Virus record (IMG/VR): IMGVR_UViG_3300036402_000062
Coordinates: 1 to 64,000 of that record
Source: a virus
Strand: one strand, 5' to 3'
DNA length: 64,000 bases
Part shown: positions 38,104-46,818 of the stretch, one piece after another
How the letters are laid out: each line of letters starts with the position of its first letter
Position numbering within the stretch: position 1 is the first letter of the stretch
Notes under the pieces: generated by a model
Databases searched by the model: none
Told to the model about the DNA's origin: nothing
The model's input: the letters and a program-made list of their open reading frames with translations, nothing else
Translations under genes and position numbers: made by a program

Positions 38104-38982
38104 ATGCCGAAGAAGATATTTGACCTCGCCTCCATGCGAGGCGTGATGAATCGTTGCCCCCAGGCCATGGGCCCAGGGGTCGTCCGTGTGGCGAAGGCCG
38201 AGGAGTCCGACGAGGCCGAAGTGTTCATCTACGGCGACATCGGAGGCTGGTGGGGCGGCGTCAGCGCGGAGGAGTTCGCCAAGGAGATCGGCGCCCTGGA
38301 CGTCGGCACGCTGAACGTGCGCCTGAACAGCCCGGGCGGCCTGGTGTTCGAAGGGGTCGCGATCTACAACGCCCTTGCGCGGCACAAGGCCAAGGTGGTG
38401 ATCCACATCGAAGGCATCGCCGCCAGCATCGCATCGGTGATCGCGATGTCCGGCGACGAGATCCGCATTGCCGAGGGCTCGCGCTTCATGATCCACGACC
38501 CCTGGACCATCGTCATGGGCAGCGCGGACGACCTGCGGGCCGAAGCGGACGTGCTGGAGGGCCTGAAGTCGGACCTGATCGACATCTACGCAGCGCGCAC
38601 CGAGCAAAGCCGCGATGACCTGTCCGACTGGATGACGGTCGAGACGTGGCTCAGCGCCCGCGACGCCGTCGAAAAGGGGTTCGCCGACAGCATGACGCCG
38701 GCCAAGAAGAAGGAGAAGAAGGAAGCACACGCCCGTTCGGCGGTGATCCAGTTTTTCCGCAACGCACCCAAGGACCTGGTCGCAACTGGCGACGAAGCTC
38801 CCCCCATTCGTGAATTCGAAACCTTCCTCCGAGACGGAGAAGGGCTTTCGCAGACCCAGGCCAAGCGCATTGCCGCTGCGGCCCGGGCCATCACCGTGCA
38901 ACGTGACGATGCACGGCCGCCCCAACGTGACGATGGGGCATCACTGCGGCTTGCCGCGCACATCCGCGCGCTCGCCGCGTAG
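38104..38982 (+). CDS. ClpP-like prohead protease
   Basis: 292 residues. S14-type fold: NVRLNSPGGLVFEGVAIYNAL, nucleophile Ser at about 108 in GIAASIASVIAMSG, and His at about 131 in RFMIHDPW. The C-terminal 90 residues are a scaffold-like helical tail. It matures the prohead, removing the capsid delta domain. Confidence 0.88.
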   Translation: MPKKIFDLASMRGVMNRCPQAMGPGVVRVAKAEESDEAEVFIYGDIGGWWGGVSAEEFAKEIGALDVGTLNVRLNSPGGLVFEGVAIYNALARHKAKVVIHIEGIAASIASVIAMSGDEIRIAEGSRFMIHDPWTIVMGSADDLRAEADVLEGLKSDLIDIYAARTEQSRDDLSDWMTVETWLSARDAVEKGFADSMTPAKKKEKKEAHARSAVIQFFRNAPKDLVATGDEAPPIREFETFLRDGEGLSQTQAKRIAAAARAITVQRDDARPPQRDDGASLRLAAHIRALAA

Positions 38983-39001
38983 CCCCGTCCCCCAGCCAAC
39001 G

Positions 39002-39024
39002 AACCCGCCGCGAGCGGGTTTCTT
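39002..39024 (+). terminator. Terminator before the capsid gene
   Basis: AACCCGC, five-base loop, GCGGGTT, TCTT. It sits 19 bases before the capsid ATG, within a late operon that must be read through. Confidence 0.7.
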
Positions 39025-39042
39025 ACTTTCAGGAGTTTCAAA

Positions 39043-40284
39043 ATGGCAGAAAAAGACCCGACCCAAGCGGTCATGGAAGCGTTCAGCGAGTTCAAGTCCA
39101 CTGTGGACAAGGAAATCGCCGCGAAAGCGGACGGCAAGGCCGTCGGTGACCTGACGGCCAAGATCGAGAAGCTGAATGCGGTGTTCGACAAGTTCGAGCC
39201 CATGAACCAGGCCGTCACGCTGGCTGGCCAGCAGTCGAAGGCGATGCAGGAGCAGCTCGATCGCGTCGAGACCATCCTGAACCGCCCGGGCGCGCTCGGT
39301 GGCGGCGACAAAGCCAAGGAAGCCAGCGCCAAGATGGCCGCCGCGTTCGACCGCGTGATGCGCAAGCCCGCGGCCGACCGTGACGCCGCGGACATGGAGA
39401 CGCTGCGCCACATGAACACCCTGGTCAAGGGCAACGACGCCGGCGCCGGCTACCTGCTGGCACCGCCCGAGATGCAGAAGGACATCCTGAAGAACATCGT
39501 CGAGATGACGCCGGTCCGCGCGATCTGCAGCGTCAAGACGATCGGCAGCCAGAGCTACAAGCGCCCGAAGCGCACCGGCACCGCCACCGCCACCCGCGTG
39601 GGCGAGATCGGCACGCGCGTGAACACGGGCGATCCGGCCTACGGCATGCTGGAGATCATGGCGCCGGAGCTGTTCGCGCGCATCGAGGTCTCCCAGCAGA
39701 TGCTGGAAGATTCCGACTACGACCTGATGGGCGAGCTGCGCGACGAGGCCGCGGAGCAGTTCTCGTACAAGGAAGGTTACGAGTCCATCAACGGCACCGG
39801 CGCCGGCACCAACCAGTGCGAGGGCATCCTGAACAACGCCGACGTGGGCGAGGTGGTGTCCGGCTCGGCGGCGGCGATCACTGCCGACGGCATGATCGAC
39901 CTGTACCACGCGGTGAAGACCGGCTACACCCGCAACGGGCTGTTCGGCCTCAACCGCGCGTCGCTCAAGGCGGTGCGCAAGCTGAAGGACACCACGAACC
40001 AGTACCTGTGGATCCCGGGCATCGCCAACGCGGCGCCCAACACGATCCTGGGCGCGCCGTACGTGGAAATGCCCGACCTGGCCGACCCCGCCGCCAACGT
40101 GTACCCGGTGCTGTACGGCGACTTTCGCCAGGGCTACGCGCTGGTGGACCGCATCGGCATCAGCTTCCAGGTGGACTTCACCACCGGCGCCGACTCCGGC
40201 CTGGTCGTCTTCCGCGCGCGCAAGCGCACCGGCGGCGGCGTGCTGAAGGCCGAGGCGATCAAGAAGCTGAAGTGCTCGGCCTGA
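39043..40284 (+). CDS. Major capsid protein (HK97 family)
   Basis: 413 residues, AGGAG 8 bases upstream. Residues 1-115 are a charged coiled-coil delta domain; from about 125 the HK97 fold begins (GAGYLLAPPEMQKDILKNIVEMTPVRAICSV), with EVSQQMLEDSDYDLMGEL, a spine helix and the conserved GIS..VDFTTGADSGLVVFRARKRTGGGVL ending. Confidence 0.93.
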   Translation: MAEKDPTQAVMEAFSEFKSTVDKEIAAKADGKAVGDLTAKIEKLNAVFDKFEPMNQAVTLAGQQSKAMQEQLDRVETILNRPGALGGGDKAKEASAKMAAAFDRVMRKPAADRDAADMETLRHMNTLVKGNDAGAGYLLAPPEMQKDILKNIVEMTPVRAICSVKTIGSQSYKRPKRTGTATATRVGEIGTRVNTGDPAYGMLEIMAPELFARIEVSQQMLEDSDYDLMGELRDEAAEQFSYKEGYESINGTGAGTNQCEGILNNADVGEVVSGSAAAITADGMIDLYHAVKTGYTRNGLFGLNRASLKAVRKLKDTTNQYLWIPGIANAAPNTILGAPYVEMPDLADPAANVYPVLYGDFRQGYALVDRIGISFQVDFTTGADSGLVVFRARKRTGGGVLKAEAIKKLKCSA

Positions 40285-40319
40285 TCGGGCTCTGACCTGA
40301 TCGACAGCTGACGACCACA

Positions 40320-40341
40320 GGCCCGCTTCGGCGGGCCTTTC
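40320..40341 (+). terminator. Terminator after the capsid gene
   Basis: GGCCCGC-TTCG-GCGGGCC followed by TTTC; UUCG tetraloop. Confidence 0.75.
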
Positions 40342-40382
40342 ACATCCCCCTTCAATTTCCGTTTTCTGCGAGGAACCCCATC

Positions 40383-40811
40383 ATGGATCTCCACAACAAC
40401 GTCAAGCAGGTGCAGGCCATCATCCCTGCCGCCATCGGCGCCAACGCCACCAAGACCGGCCCCGTCATTGACCGCAAGGGTTACGGCGGCGTCGAGTTCA
40501 TCACGTCCTACGGCTCGGTCACCACGACCGGCAGTGTGGTGACGGTGGTGGTGAAGGAAGGCGACGTCACCGGCACGATGACCAGCGTGGCAGATGCCGA
40601 CCTGATCGGCACCGAGGCGCTGGCCAGCCTGCTGGCCGCGACGCCGCGCAGCGCCGGCACCACGAAAGAGGTGTCCAAGCGCGTCGGCTACCGCGGCAGC
40701 AAGCGCTACGTCCAGATGCTGATGGTGCAGACCGGCGTCACGTCGGTCGGCGCCGTGGCGGCGAGCGCACTGCTGTTCAACCCGGCGAATGCGCCGGTCG
40801 TGAACCCCTGA
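40383..40811 (+). CDS. Putative head decoration protein
   Basis: 142 residues. MDLHNNVKQVQAIIPAAIGANAT, then IDRKGYGGVEFITSYGSV and YRGSKRYVQMLMVQT are the pattern of a beta-rich family found immediately after capsid genes in lambdoid-type phages, likely decorating or stabilising the head. Not similar to lambda gpD by eye. Confidence 0.65.
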   Translation: MDLHNNVKQVQAIIPAAIGANATKTGPVIDRKGYGGVEFITSYGSVTTTGSVVTVVVKEGDVTGTMTSVADADLIGTEALASLLAATPRSAGTTKEVSKRVGYRGSKRYVQMLMVQTGVTSVGAVAASALLFNPANAPVVNP

Positions 40812-40822
40812 TGCTGCTTACG

Positions 40823-40844
40823 GCTGCCGGCTCGCCCCGGCAGC
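40823..40844 (+). other. Hairpin between decoration and methyltransferase genes
   Basis: GCTGCCGG and CCGGCAGC pair perfectly around six bases; no T-run. May modulate mRNA stability. Confidence 0.45.
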
Positions 40845-40891
40845 GCGGGACAACGTAACCCGCACCTCCAACTCTGGCGAGAGAGATTCAC

Positions 40892-42277
40892 ATGACATTG
40901 CACAGTGGCGAGCGCCAGGTGGCGCCGACAGTAGAAGGTGTGCGGGCAGATCACGTAGCACGGTACCAATGGGCGGCGGCCACGCTGCCGCATGGCAGCT
41001 ACGTGGTGGACGTCGGCTGCGGCATCGGATACGGCGCGCGGATCCTGGCAGAGGCTGGACATCGCGTGCTGGCCGTCGACGTCGACGCCGAGACGATCGC
41101 ATATGCCATCCAGCACTACGCGCACGAGAACATCGAGTTTCGCAGTGCCAGCGTCACGGACGAAGGACAACTGCAGGGATTGCTGCTCACGCGTGCGCCC
41201 GAAGCGGCCGTGTGCTTCGAGATGATCGAGCACGTCGCCGACCCGCTGCCGATGCTGCGCCAGCTGCGCCAGTGCGTGCGGACCTTGCTCGCCAGCGTGC
41301 CGAACGAAGAAGTGTTCCCGTGGCAGGGCTACGCCTTCCACTTCCGGCACTACACGAGGGAGCAGTTTCGCAAACTACTCACGGATGCGGGATTCCAGTC
41401 GACTCGCTGGCTTGGCCAGCTGGGCCCGACGTCAGCGGTCAATACCGGCGTCAACGGCCGCACGTTGCTCTCGGTGGCGGTGGCGGACGAGGGCAGCGGC
41501 GCCCCGACGCACCGGGTGGAGCGGTCGCAGGCCCAGCGTACGGCTGACGCGAAGCCCGCGCCCAAGCACGTGGCGCTCCTCGGACTCGGTCCGAGCGTGC
41601 GGCAGTTCCTCGAAGTGACGAAGAGGATGGGCGGCCGGCGCGCGTTCTGCGACGAGGTGTGGGGCATCAACGCCCTGGGCGATGTCTTCGCGTGCGATCG
41701 CATCCTGCACATGGACGACGTGAGGGTGCAAGAGATCCGAGCTGCGGCAAAACCCGACTCGAACATCGCGCACATGCTGAAGTGGCTGAAGACGCACCCG
41801 GGCCCGGTGGTGACCAGTCGGGCGCATCCAGATTACCCCGGTCTGGTGGAGTTCCCCCTGGCCGCGGTCGTGACGGAGTTCCCGCTGGCCTATTTCAACA
41901 GCACGGCCGCCTACGCGGTCGCGTACGCGCTGCACCTGGGCGTGGAGAAGATCAGCTGCTGGGGCTTCGACTTCACCTATGAGGATGCGCACCACGCCGA
42001 GAAGGGCCGTGCCTGCGTGGAGTTCTGGCTCGGTATCGCGGCCGCGCGCGGCGTCGAAATCGCCATGCCGCGCACCACCAGCCTGATGGACGCCTGCAAT
42101 CCGCAGGACCAGCGCTTCTACGGGTACGACACGCTGCACCTTGACATGCACCGCGGCGCCGACGGCGTGACCGTCACCCGCACCGAGCGGGAGAAGCTGC
42201 CGACGGCCGAAGAAATCGAGCGGCTCTACGACCACTCGCGCCATCCCAACCAGCTGGTGGAAGCCGGCGAAGGCTGA
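40892..42277 (+). CDS. Fusion of SAM methyltransferase and a second Rossmann-like domain
   Basis: 461 residues. N-terminal 1-200: class I methyltransferase with VVDVGCGIGYGARILAEAG (motif I), AVDVDAETI, and FEMIEHVADPLPMLRQL. Then a linker and, from about 220, a second domain beginning HVALLGLGPSVRQFLEV. It includes WGINALGDVFACDRILHMDD and a KISCWGFDFTYEDAHHAEKGRACVEFWLG block, resembling DUF115-like nucleotide/sugar-handling proteins. It sits between decoration and connector genes. Target unknown: capsid, glycan or metabolite. Confidence 0.75.
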   Translation: MTLHSGERQVAPTVEGVRADHVARYQWAAATLPHGSYVVDVGCGIGYGARILAEAGHRVLAVDVDAETIAYAIQHYAHENIEFRSASVTDEGQLQGLLLTRAPEAAVCFEMIEHVADPLPMLRQLRQCVRTLLASVPNEEVFPWQGYAFHFRHYTREQFRKLLTDAGFQSTRWLGQLGPTSAVNTGVNGRTLLSVAVADEGSGAPTHRVERSQAQRTADAKPAPKHVALLGLGPSVRQFLEVTKRMGGRRAFCDEVWGINALGDVFACDRILHMDDVRVQEIRAAAKPDSNIAHMLKWLKTHPGPVVTSRAHPDYPGLVEFPLAAVVTEFPLAYFNSTAAYAVAYALHLGVEKISCWGFDFTYEDAHHAEKGRACVEFWLGIAAARGVEIAMPRTTSLMDACNPQDQRFYGYDTLHLDMHRGADGVTVTRTEREKLPTAEEIERLYDHSRHPNQLVEAGEG

Positions 42278-42280
42278 ACA

Positions 42281-42880
42281 ATGGACTTCAAGGTCGTCAC
42301 CGCCGTCACCACCGAGCCCGTCACGCTGGCCGAGGCGCGCCTGCAGCTGCACTTGACGGCGAGCGACAGCACCGCGGAGGACTCGCTGATCACGATGTGG
42401 ATCAGCGCGTCGCGCGAGGTCGCGGAGCACTACACCGGCTGGGCGCTTGCGCCGCAGACGCTCGAGGCGGCTGCGGATGCGTTTCCGGCATGCGGGGAAT
42501 CGTTCGTGCTGCCGATGCCGCCAGTGGCATCGATCACGCACATCAAGTACACGGACGAGGATGGGGCCGAGCAGACCCTCTCCAGCGGCACCTACGCGCT
42601 GAACACGTACGGCGACAGCCGGATCGTGGCGCTCACCTACGACAGCGAGTGGCCGGACACCAGGTGCGAGCCCAACGCGGTGCGCATCCGGTACGCCACG
42701 GGTTACGGAACGGCTGTCGCCGAAGCAACCCCGTTCCCGCACAAGAAGGCCGTGAGGTCCGCCATCCTGCTGATGGTGGCCTGGATGAACGAGCACCGCG
42801 GCGACGAGATGAACCCGGACGACATCCAGCCGCCCGCAGCGAAGGCGCTACTGGGCACTCTGAAGCTCTGGGCGCGCTGA
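42281..42880 (+). CDS. Head-tail connector (HK97 gp6-like)
   Basis: 199 residues. EPVTLAEARLQLHL.. SASREVAEHYTGWALAPQTLEAAADAFP and the RIRYATGYG segment with a terminal helix are typical of the gp6 connector family that forms a ring below the portal. Confidence 0.85.
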   Translation: MDFKVVTAVTTEPVTLAEARLQLHLTASDSTAEDSLITMWISASREVAEHYTGWALAPQTLEAAADAFPACGESFVLPMPPVASITHIKYTDEDGAEQTLSSGTYALNTYGDSRIVALTYDSEWPDTRCEPNAVRIRYATGYGTAVAEATPFPHKKAVRSAILLMVAWMNEHRGDEMNPDDIQPPAAKALLGTLKLWAR

Positions 42881-42900
42881 AACCACAGGAGAACCACCCC

Positions 42901-43284
42901 ATGAATCTCGCACGACACTTGCGCCGCGGGCTTGCTGCGGCATGCTTGCTCCTCGCACTGGGCGCCCTCGCGGCGCAGCAGACGGTCCTTGTATCCGCGG
43001 CGACGGTGACCGGCGCGACCACCATGGTGACGCTGTCCGGCGGCGGCACGAAGACCTTCCAGGCATCGGGCACTACCACCGCAGGCGCTGGTTCGGTGAC
43101 CGTCGGCGTCCAGTGCTCCCTGGATGGGGTCAACTGGGACACGCTCGGCACCATCACGCTGACGCTGTCCACCACGACCGCCAGCAACAGCTTCAGCAGC
43201 AATGACCGATGCGTGAATCACAGGGCGAACGTGACTGCGATCAGCGGCACCGGCGCGTCCGTCACCGTCCGAGTGGGGATGTAA
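42901..43284 (+). CDS. Exported beta-rich protein in the virion operon
   Basis: 127 residues. Residues 1-25 are a clear signal sequence (RRGLAAACLLLALGALAAQ). The rest is Thr/Ser/Gly-rich beta (VSAATVTGATTMVTLSGG) with two Cys. Placement between head-connector genes is unexpected for a secreted protein. Confidence 0.6.
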   Translation: MNLARHLRRGLAAACLLLALGALAAQQTVLVSAATVTGATTMVTLSGGGTKTFQASGTTTAGAGSVTVGVQCSLDGVNWDTLGTITLTLSTTTASNSFSSNDRCVNHRANVTAISGTGASVTVRVGM

Positions 43285-43287
43285 GCC

Positions 43288-43842
43288 ATGCGCCGCATCC
43301 TTTCCCTGCTGCTCGCCTGCGCGATGGCGCTCGCGACGCCTGTCGCCTTCCCGCAAGTCTCCGTCGATGCCTCCAAGACCGGCGTTTCGCGCTCGATGCA
43401 CCTCCTGTGCAGCTCGGCTTCTGCAGCAACTGTCACCGGCATCCTGACCGAGACCACTCTGGCGACTTGCTCAGTCCCTGCGGGTGCAATGGGTGCCACG
43501 GGCGGTGTCCAGATCCGAACATCCTGGACTGTCACGAACAGCGCGAACAGCAAGACACTGCGCGCTCGGTTTGGCGGCGTTTCCGGGGCGGCCTACCAAG
43601 CGATGGCGGTCACGAGTTCTGTTGCAGTCAGCGATCTGAAGGTCATCCGCAACCGCAATTCGGCCACATCGCAAGTGGGATCGTTTTCAGCCGCGGGGTT
43701 CGGCTACGGGGCAGGGTCCGCCCCACTCACCACGTCCACTGTTGATACGAACGCCGCTGTGGACATCGTGATTTCAGGCCAACTCGCCAATACGGGTGAG
43801 AGCATCACCCTGGAGTCGTACGAGGTTTGGCTGCTGCCGTAG
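43288..43842 (+). CDS. Second exported beta-rich protein
   Basis: 184 residues. Signal-like start (MRRILSLLLACAMALATPVAFPQ), then Ser/Thr-rich beta structure with Cys. Same style as its neighbour, from which it is separated by 3 bases. May be a virion-surface or envelope-located product. Confidence 0.6.
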   Translation: MRRILSLLLACAMALATPVAFPQVSVDASKTGVSRSMHLLCSSASAATVTGILTETTLATCSVPAGAMGATGGVQIRTSWTVTNSANSKTLRARFGGVSGAAYQAMAVTSSVAVSDLKVIRNRNSATSQVGSFSAAGFGYGAGSAPLTTSTVDTNAAVDIVISGQLANTGESITLESYEVWLLP

Positions 43843-43844
43843 CC

Positions 43845-44162
43845 ATGCAGATCGGCAAGCTCAATCGGCTGGTGACCATCCAGCAGCTGGCCGCCGGCCA
43901 AGACGCCGCTGGCCAGCCGGTGCAGACCTGGTCCACGCTCGCGACCGTCTGGGCGAACATCCGGCACCTCTCCGGCGTGGAGACCATCAAGGCCGGCGCC
44001 GAGACTTCGGCGGTAAAGGCCTCGATCAGGATCCGCCGCCGCACCGACGTGACCACGGCGATGCGCGTCGTGCACGGCTCCACCACCTACGAGATCAAGG
44101 CAGTGCTGCCGGACGAGGAGTGCCGCGAGCGCGTCGATCTGGTGTGTGAGGTCATCGCATGA
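43845..44162 (+). CDS. Head closure / head-tail joining protein
   Basis: 105 residues from ATG at 43845. IGKLNRLVTIQQLAAGQDAAGQPVQTWSTLATVWANIRHLSGVE is the pattern of the PF05521-type head-tail joining family. Confidence 0.85.
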   Translation: MQIGKLNRLVTIQQLAAGQDAAGQPVQTWSTLATVWANIRHLSGVETIKAGAETSAVKASIRIRRRTDVTTAMRVVHGSTTYEIKAVLPDEECRERVDLVCEVIA

Positions 44163-44602
44163 GCGGTTCCTTTTCGATCAAGTTCGATCCAGCGGCGCTG
44201 AATGCCGGGCTTGACGAACTGGCCAGGGGATCGGCGGAACAGGTCCGGCCGGCCGCACAGGCCGGCGCACAAGTGCTGTACGAGGAAGTGAAGATACGCG
44301 CGCCAGTCAAGGCAAAGCCGACCGTACGCAAGGGCAAGGTGCTTCCGCCCGGAGCGCTGAAAGCATCGATTTACCAGGTGTTCAGCCGCAGCAACTCGGA
44401 CGCCACGCACGCCACCTATCACATCAGCTGGAACGCCAAAAAAGCCCCACACGGCCACCTGGTGGAGGTCGGCACCAGCCGCGCGCCGGCGCATCCCTTC
44501 CTGCGCCCCGCTTATGACGCCAAGGTGCGCGAGGCGCTTGCAGCGGCGAACCAGGCATGGATCGATGGCACCCGCAAGGTGCTCGCAGGGATGGGCGCAT
44601 GA
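44159..44602 (+). CDS. Tail component (HK97 gp10-like)
   Basis: 147 residues, ATGA start. FDPAALNAGLDELARGSAEQVRPAAQAGAQVLYEEVKIRAPV and a HLVEVGTSRAPAHPFLRPAYDA segment identify the gp10-like neck/tail family. Confidence 0.85.
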   Translation: MSGSFSIKFDPAALNAGLDELARGSAEQVRPAAQAGAQVLYEEVKIRAPVKAKPTVRKGKVLPPGALKASIYQVFSRSNSDATHATYHISWNAKKAPHGHLVEVGTSRAPAHPFLRPAYDAKVREALAAANQAWIDGTRKVLAGMGA

Positions 44603-44949
44603 CGATCGAAACTGACTTTTCCGACTGCATCAAGTCGCTGACGACGAACCGCTGCTACCCCGACGTCGCGCCGCATTCGCCGACGCTGCCGTACACCGTC
44701 TACCAGCAGGTCGGCGGCGAAGCCGAGAGCTTCCTGGAGGGCGGGACGGTGCCCAAGCGCAACGCCCGCATGCAGGTCGCGTCTTGGGCGGCCACGCGCC
44801 TGGCAGCTGCAGCCCTCGCCCGGTCCGTGGAGGACGCGCTGGTCGCCAGCACGACGCTGCGTGCGACGCCGCTCGGTGCCATGACGGCCGACTACGACGA
44901 AGAGACGCGCCGCTTCGGCGCCCGCCAGGACTTCAGCGTCTGGTACTGA
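44599..44949 (+). CDS. Tail terminator/completion protein (DUF3168)
   Basis: 116 residues, ATGA start. TLPYTVYQQVGGEAESFLEGG and ARMQVASWAATRLAAAALARSVEDALVAS match the DUF3168-type tail completion fold. Confidence 0.8.
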   Translation: MTIETDFSDCIKSLTTNRCYPDVAPHSPTLPYTVYQQVGGEAESFLEGGTVPKRNARMQVASWAATRLAAAALARSVEDALVASTTLRATPLGAMTADYDEETRRFGARQDFSVWY

Positions 44950-44988
44950 CGCACTGAGTTTCCCGCCCGTTTCGGGCAACAGCAACCG

Positions 44989-45014
44989 GCCGCCTTTGGG
45001 CGGCTTTTTCTTTT
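44989..45014 (+). terminator. Terminator before the tail tube gene
   Basis: GCCGCC, TTTG loop, GGCGGC, TTTTTCTTTT. A smaller GCCC/GGGC hairpin precedes it. Confidence 0.8.
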
Positions 45015-45036
45015 CCAGACCCGAAAGGCCCATGTC

Positions 45037-45825
45037 ATGAAAATCAAGCGCTTCCTCCCTCTGCTCTTCGCGGCCGCCCTCGCCGCTGTGTCGGTCGCGG
45101 CGCAGGCCGCTGGCGTGGACGTGAACGGCTTCATCGCCGCGCACAGCGACGCCATCACCGGCTTGGCCATGGTCGGCTCGGTTTCCCTCCCGAACGGCGC
45201 CCTGGTGCACATCGCCAGCGGCTACGGAGCGTCGAAGACGATGTCCGCGATCACCAACGCCTCCGCGGCGGTGGCAACGCTGGAAGCTTCGCACGGAGTC
45301 ATCGTCAACGACATCATCGAGGTGACCTCCGGCTGGTCCCGCCTGAACAACAAGGTGGTGCGCGCCTCCGTGATCTCCACCAATGACGTGACGCTGGAAG
45401 GCATCGTCAGCACGTCGACCGCCATCTACCCGGCCGGTACCGGCACGGGCTCGGTGCGCGAGATCACTGGGTGGACCCAGCTGCAGCAGATCCTTGACTC
45501 CGGTTCCAACGGCGGCGAGCAGCAGTTTCTCGAGTTCCAATTTCTTGAAGGCGACGCGCAGGTGCGCATCCCGACGTTCAAGAATGCCGCGGGCCTTTCC
45601 TTCAGCATCGCGGACGACCCGACCCTGGCCGGCTACCTGCTCGCGTCTGAAGCGAACGACGACCGGCTGCAGCGCGCGGTGCGGATCACGCTGCCGTCGA
45701 GCGCGAAGATCTATTACAACGCGTATATCAGCCTGAACAAGACGCCGTCGCTGAACGTCAACCAGCTGATGGCATGCCAGGTCACGTTGTCGCTGCTGAA
45801 CGAGCCGGTGCGCTACACCTCGTAA
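45037..45825 (+). CDS. Major tail tube protein with signal-peptide-like N-terminus
   Basis: 262 residues. Residues 1-24 (MKIKRFLPLLFAAALAAVSV then AAQAA) look like a cleavable signal peptide. From about 90 the body is a beta-rich tail-tube type (NDIIEVTSGWSRLNNKVVRASVI, VREITGWTQLQQILDSGSN). Directly before the G/GT chaperone genes, so assignment as tail tube is by position and fold. Export of a tube protein would be odd. Confidence 0.7.
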   Translation: MKIKRFLPLLFAAALAAVSVAAQAAGVDVNGFIAAHSDAITGLAMVGSVSLPNGALVHIASGYGASKTMSAITNASAAVATLEASHGVIVNDIIEVTSGWSRLNNKVVRASVISTNDVTLEGIVSTSTAIYPAGTGTGSVREITGWTQLQQILDSGSNGGEQQFLEFQFLEGDAQVRIPTFKNAAGLSFSIADDPTLAGYLLASEANDDRLQRAVRITLPSSAKIYYNAYISLNKTPSLNVNQLMACQVTLSLLNEPVRYTS

Positions 45826-45828
45826 GCC

Positions 45829-46140
45829 ATGGCGAAGCTGCAATTGAAAGCGGCGCCCACCTTCCAGGCGGAGGTGGGCATTCCTGCTGCTGGTGGTGTG
45901 GTGACGAACGTCTCCATGACGTTCAAGCACCGCACGAAGAGCGAGCTGGACGAGTTCATCAAGGGCCGCGTCGGCAAGTCCGACGTGGAGTCCTTCATGG
46001 AAATGGTCACCGGCTGGGAACTGGAGGACGAGTTCACGGAGGCATCGGTCAAGACGCTCCTGGAGAACTACATCGGCGCAGCGCAGGAGACGTTCTTCAA
46101 ATACGTCGACGAGCTGGTCCAGGCCAAGCGAAAAAACTGA
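45829..46140 (+). CDS. Tail assembly chaperone (G part)
   Basis: 103 residues. VVTNVSMTFKHRTKSELDEFIKG and FMEMVTGWELEDEFTEASVKTLLENYIGAAQETFFKYVDELVQAKRKN match the G-type chaperone family. Ends at a slippery site that allows -1 frameshifting into the next frame. Confidence 0.85.
   Translation: MAKLQLKAAPTFQAEVGIPAAGGVVTNVSMTFKHRTKSELDEFIKGRVGKSDVESFMEMVTGWELEDEFTEASVKTLLENYIGAAQETFFKYVDELVQAKRKN
46131..46137 (+). promoter_or_regulatory. Programmed -1 frameshift site
   Basis: AAAAAAC in the zero frame CGA AAA AAC TGA is a classical X-XXY-YYZ slippery heptamer, three bases before the G stop. Confidence 0.9.
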
Positions 46141-46448
46141 CGGCGGCAGCTCGTGGGCTCTACACCGAGGGACCCACCGAGCAGGAAGCCGCGCAGTTTG
46201 GCCTGACGGTCGAAGAGGCGGAGCAGACGGTGGAAGTCTGGCCGGACAACTGGCTGTCCGTGAACACGTTCGCCGCGCTCTCCACGCAGTGGCGCGTGGG
46301 CGTGTCCGGCCCCATCGGCCTCGACTACACGGCGATCCCCGATGTGATGCGGATGACCGGCGTTCCGCGAGCGGAATGGCCGGAAGTGTTCGACTGCATC
46401 CGGGTGATGGAAGTCGCCGCGCTGCGCAAGCTGCGCGAGAAGAAATAG
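46138..46448 (+). CDS. Tail assembly chaperone (T extension, made as GT fusion)
   Basis: Reached only by -1 shifting at 46131-46137, giving a roughly 206-residue fusion from 45829. The T part LTAAARGLYTEGPTEQEAAQFGL, VEVWPDNWLSVNTFAALSTQWRVGVSGPIGLDY is typical DUF1799. The fusion recruits the tape measure protein during tail tube assembly. Confidence 0.85.
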
Positions 46449-46449
46449 A

Positions 46450-46818
46450 TCAGGAACCGAACTGTCTAAGTGTCGGATCGCGCTTTGTGCGCGGCGCGGC
46501 GCAAACCCATTCGCTGAGGGCGCGTGATGCCTTCGTCGCGCCCGCCTTGTCCCCCGCGAAGTTGACGCCCTTGCGGTCTTGCAGCGTGATGACGCTTCGT
46601 TGGCAGTTGACGACGAGAAAGAACGCGGTCCGGTCAACCCCCTTCGGGCCACCCATGAAGACGGGAGATGCACGGACGTCACCGTTCGCTGTGACGTTGG
46701 ATTCGTCGATGCACATAGTCCCCCGAGTGACTTCGTCAACGTGGCACGACAATTCTTTCGCATGAGCAGAGCCGAGAAGGAATGCGACGAGGCCGAGCGC
46801 CAACCGCAGTGCAGTCAT
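46450..46818 (-). CDS. Secreted accessory protein in a minus-strand module
   Basis: 122 residues with a signal sequence (MTALRLALGLVAFLLGSAHA) and a mature part with several Cys (LSCHVDEVTRGTMC). ATG overlaps the Arc-like gene stop (ATGA), so both share one transcript opposite to the late operon. A periplasmic lysogen-expressed product, perhaps superinfection exclusion; function unproven. Confidence 0.6.
   Translation of the reverse strand: MTALRLALGLVAFLLGSAHAKELSCHVDEVTRGTMCIDESNVTANGDVRASPVFMGGPKGVDRTAFFLVVNCQRSVITLQDRKGVNFAGDKAGATKASRALSEWVCAAPRTKRDPTLRQFGS

Noticed and set aside
40823-40844. Terminator after the decoration gene
   Set aside because: Perfect stem but no T-run follows.
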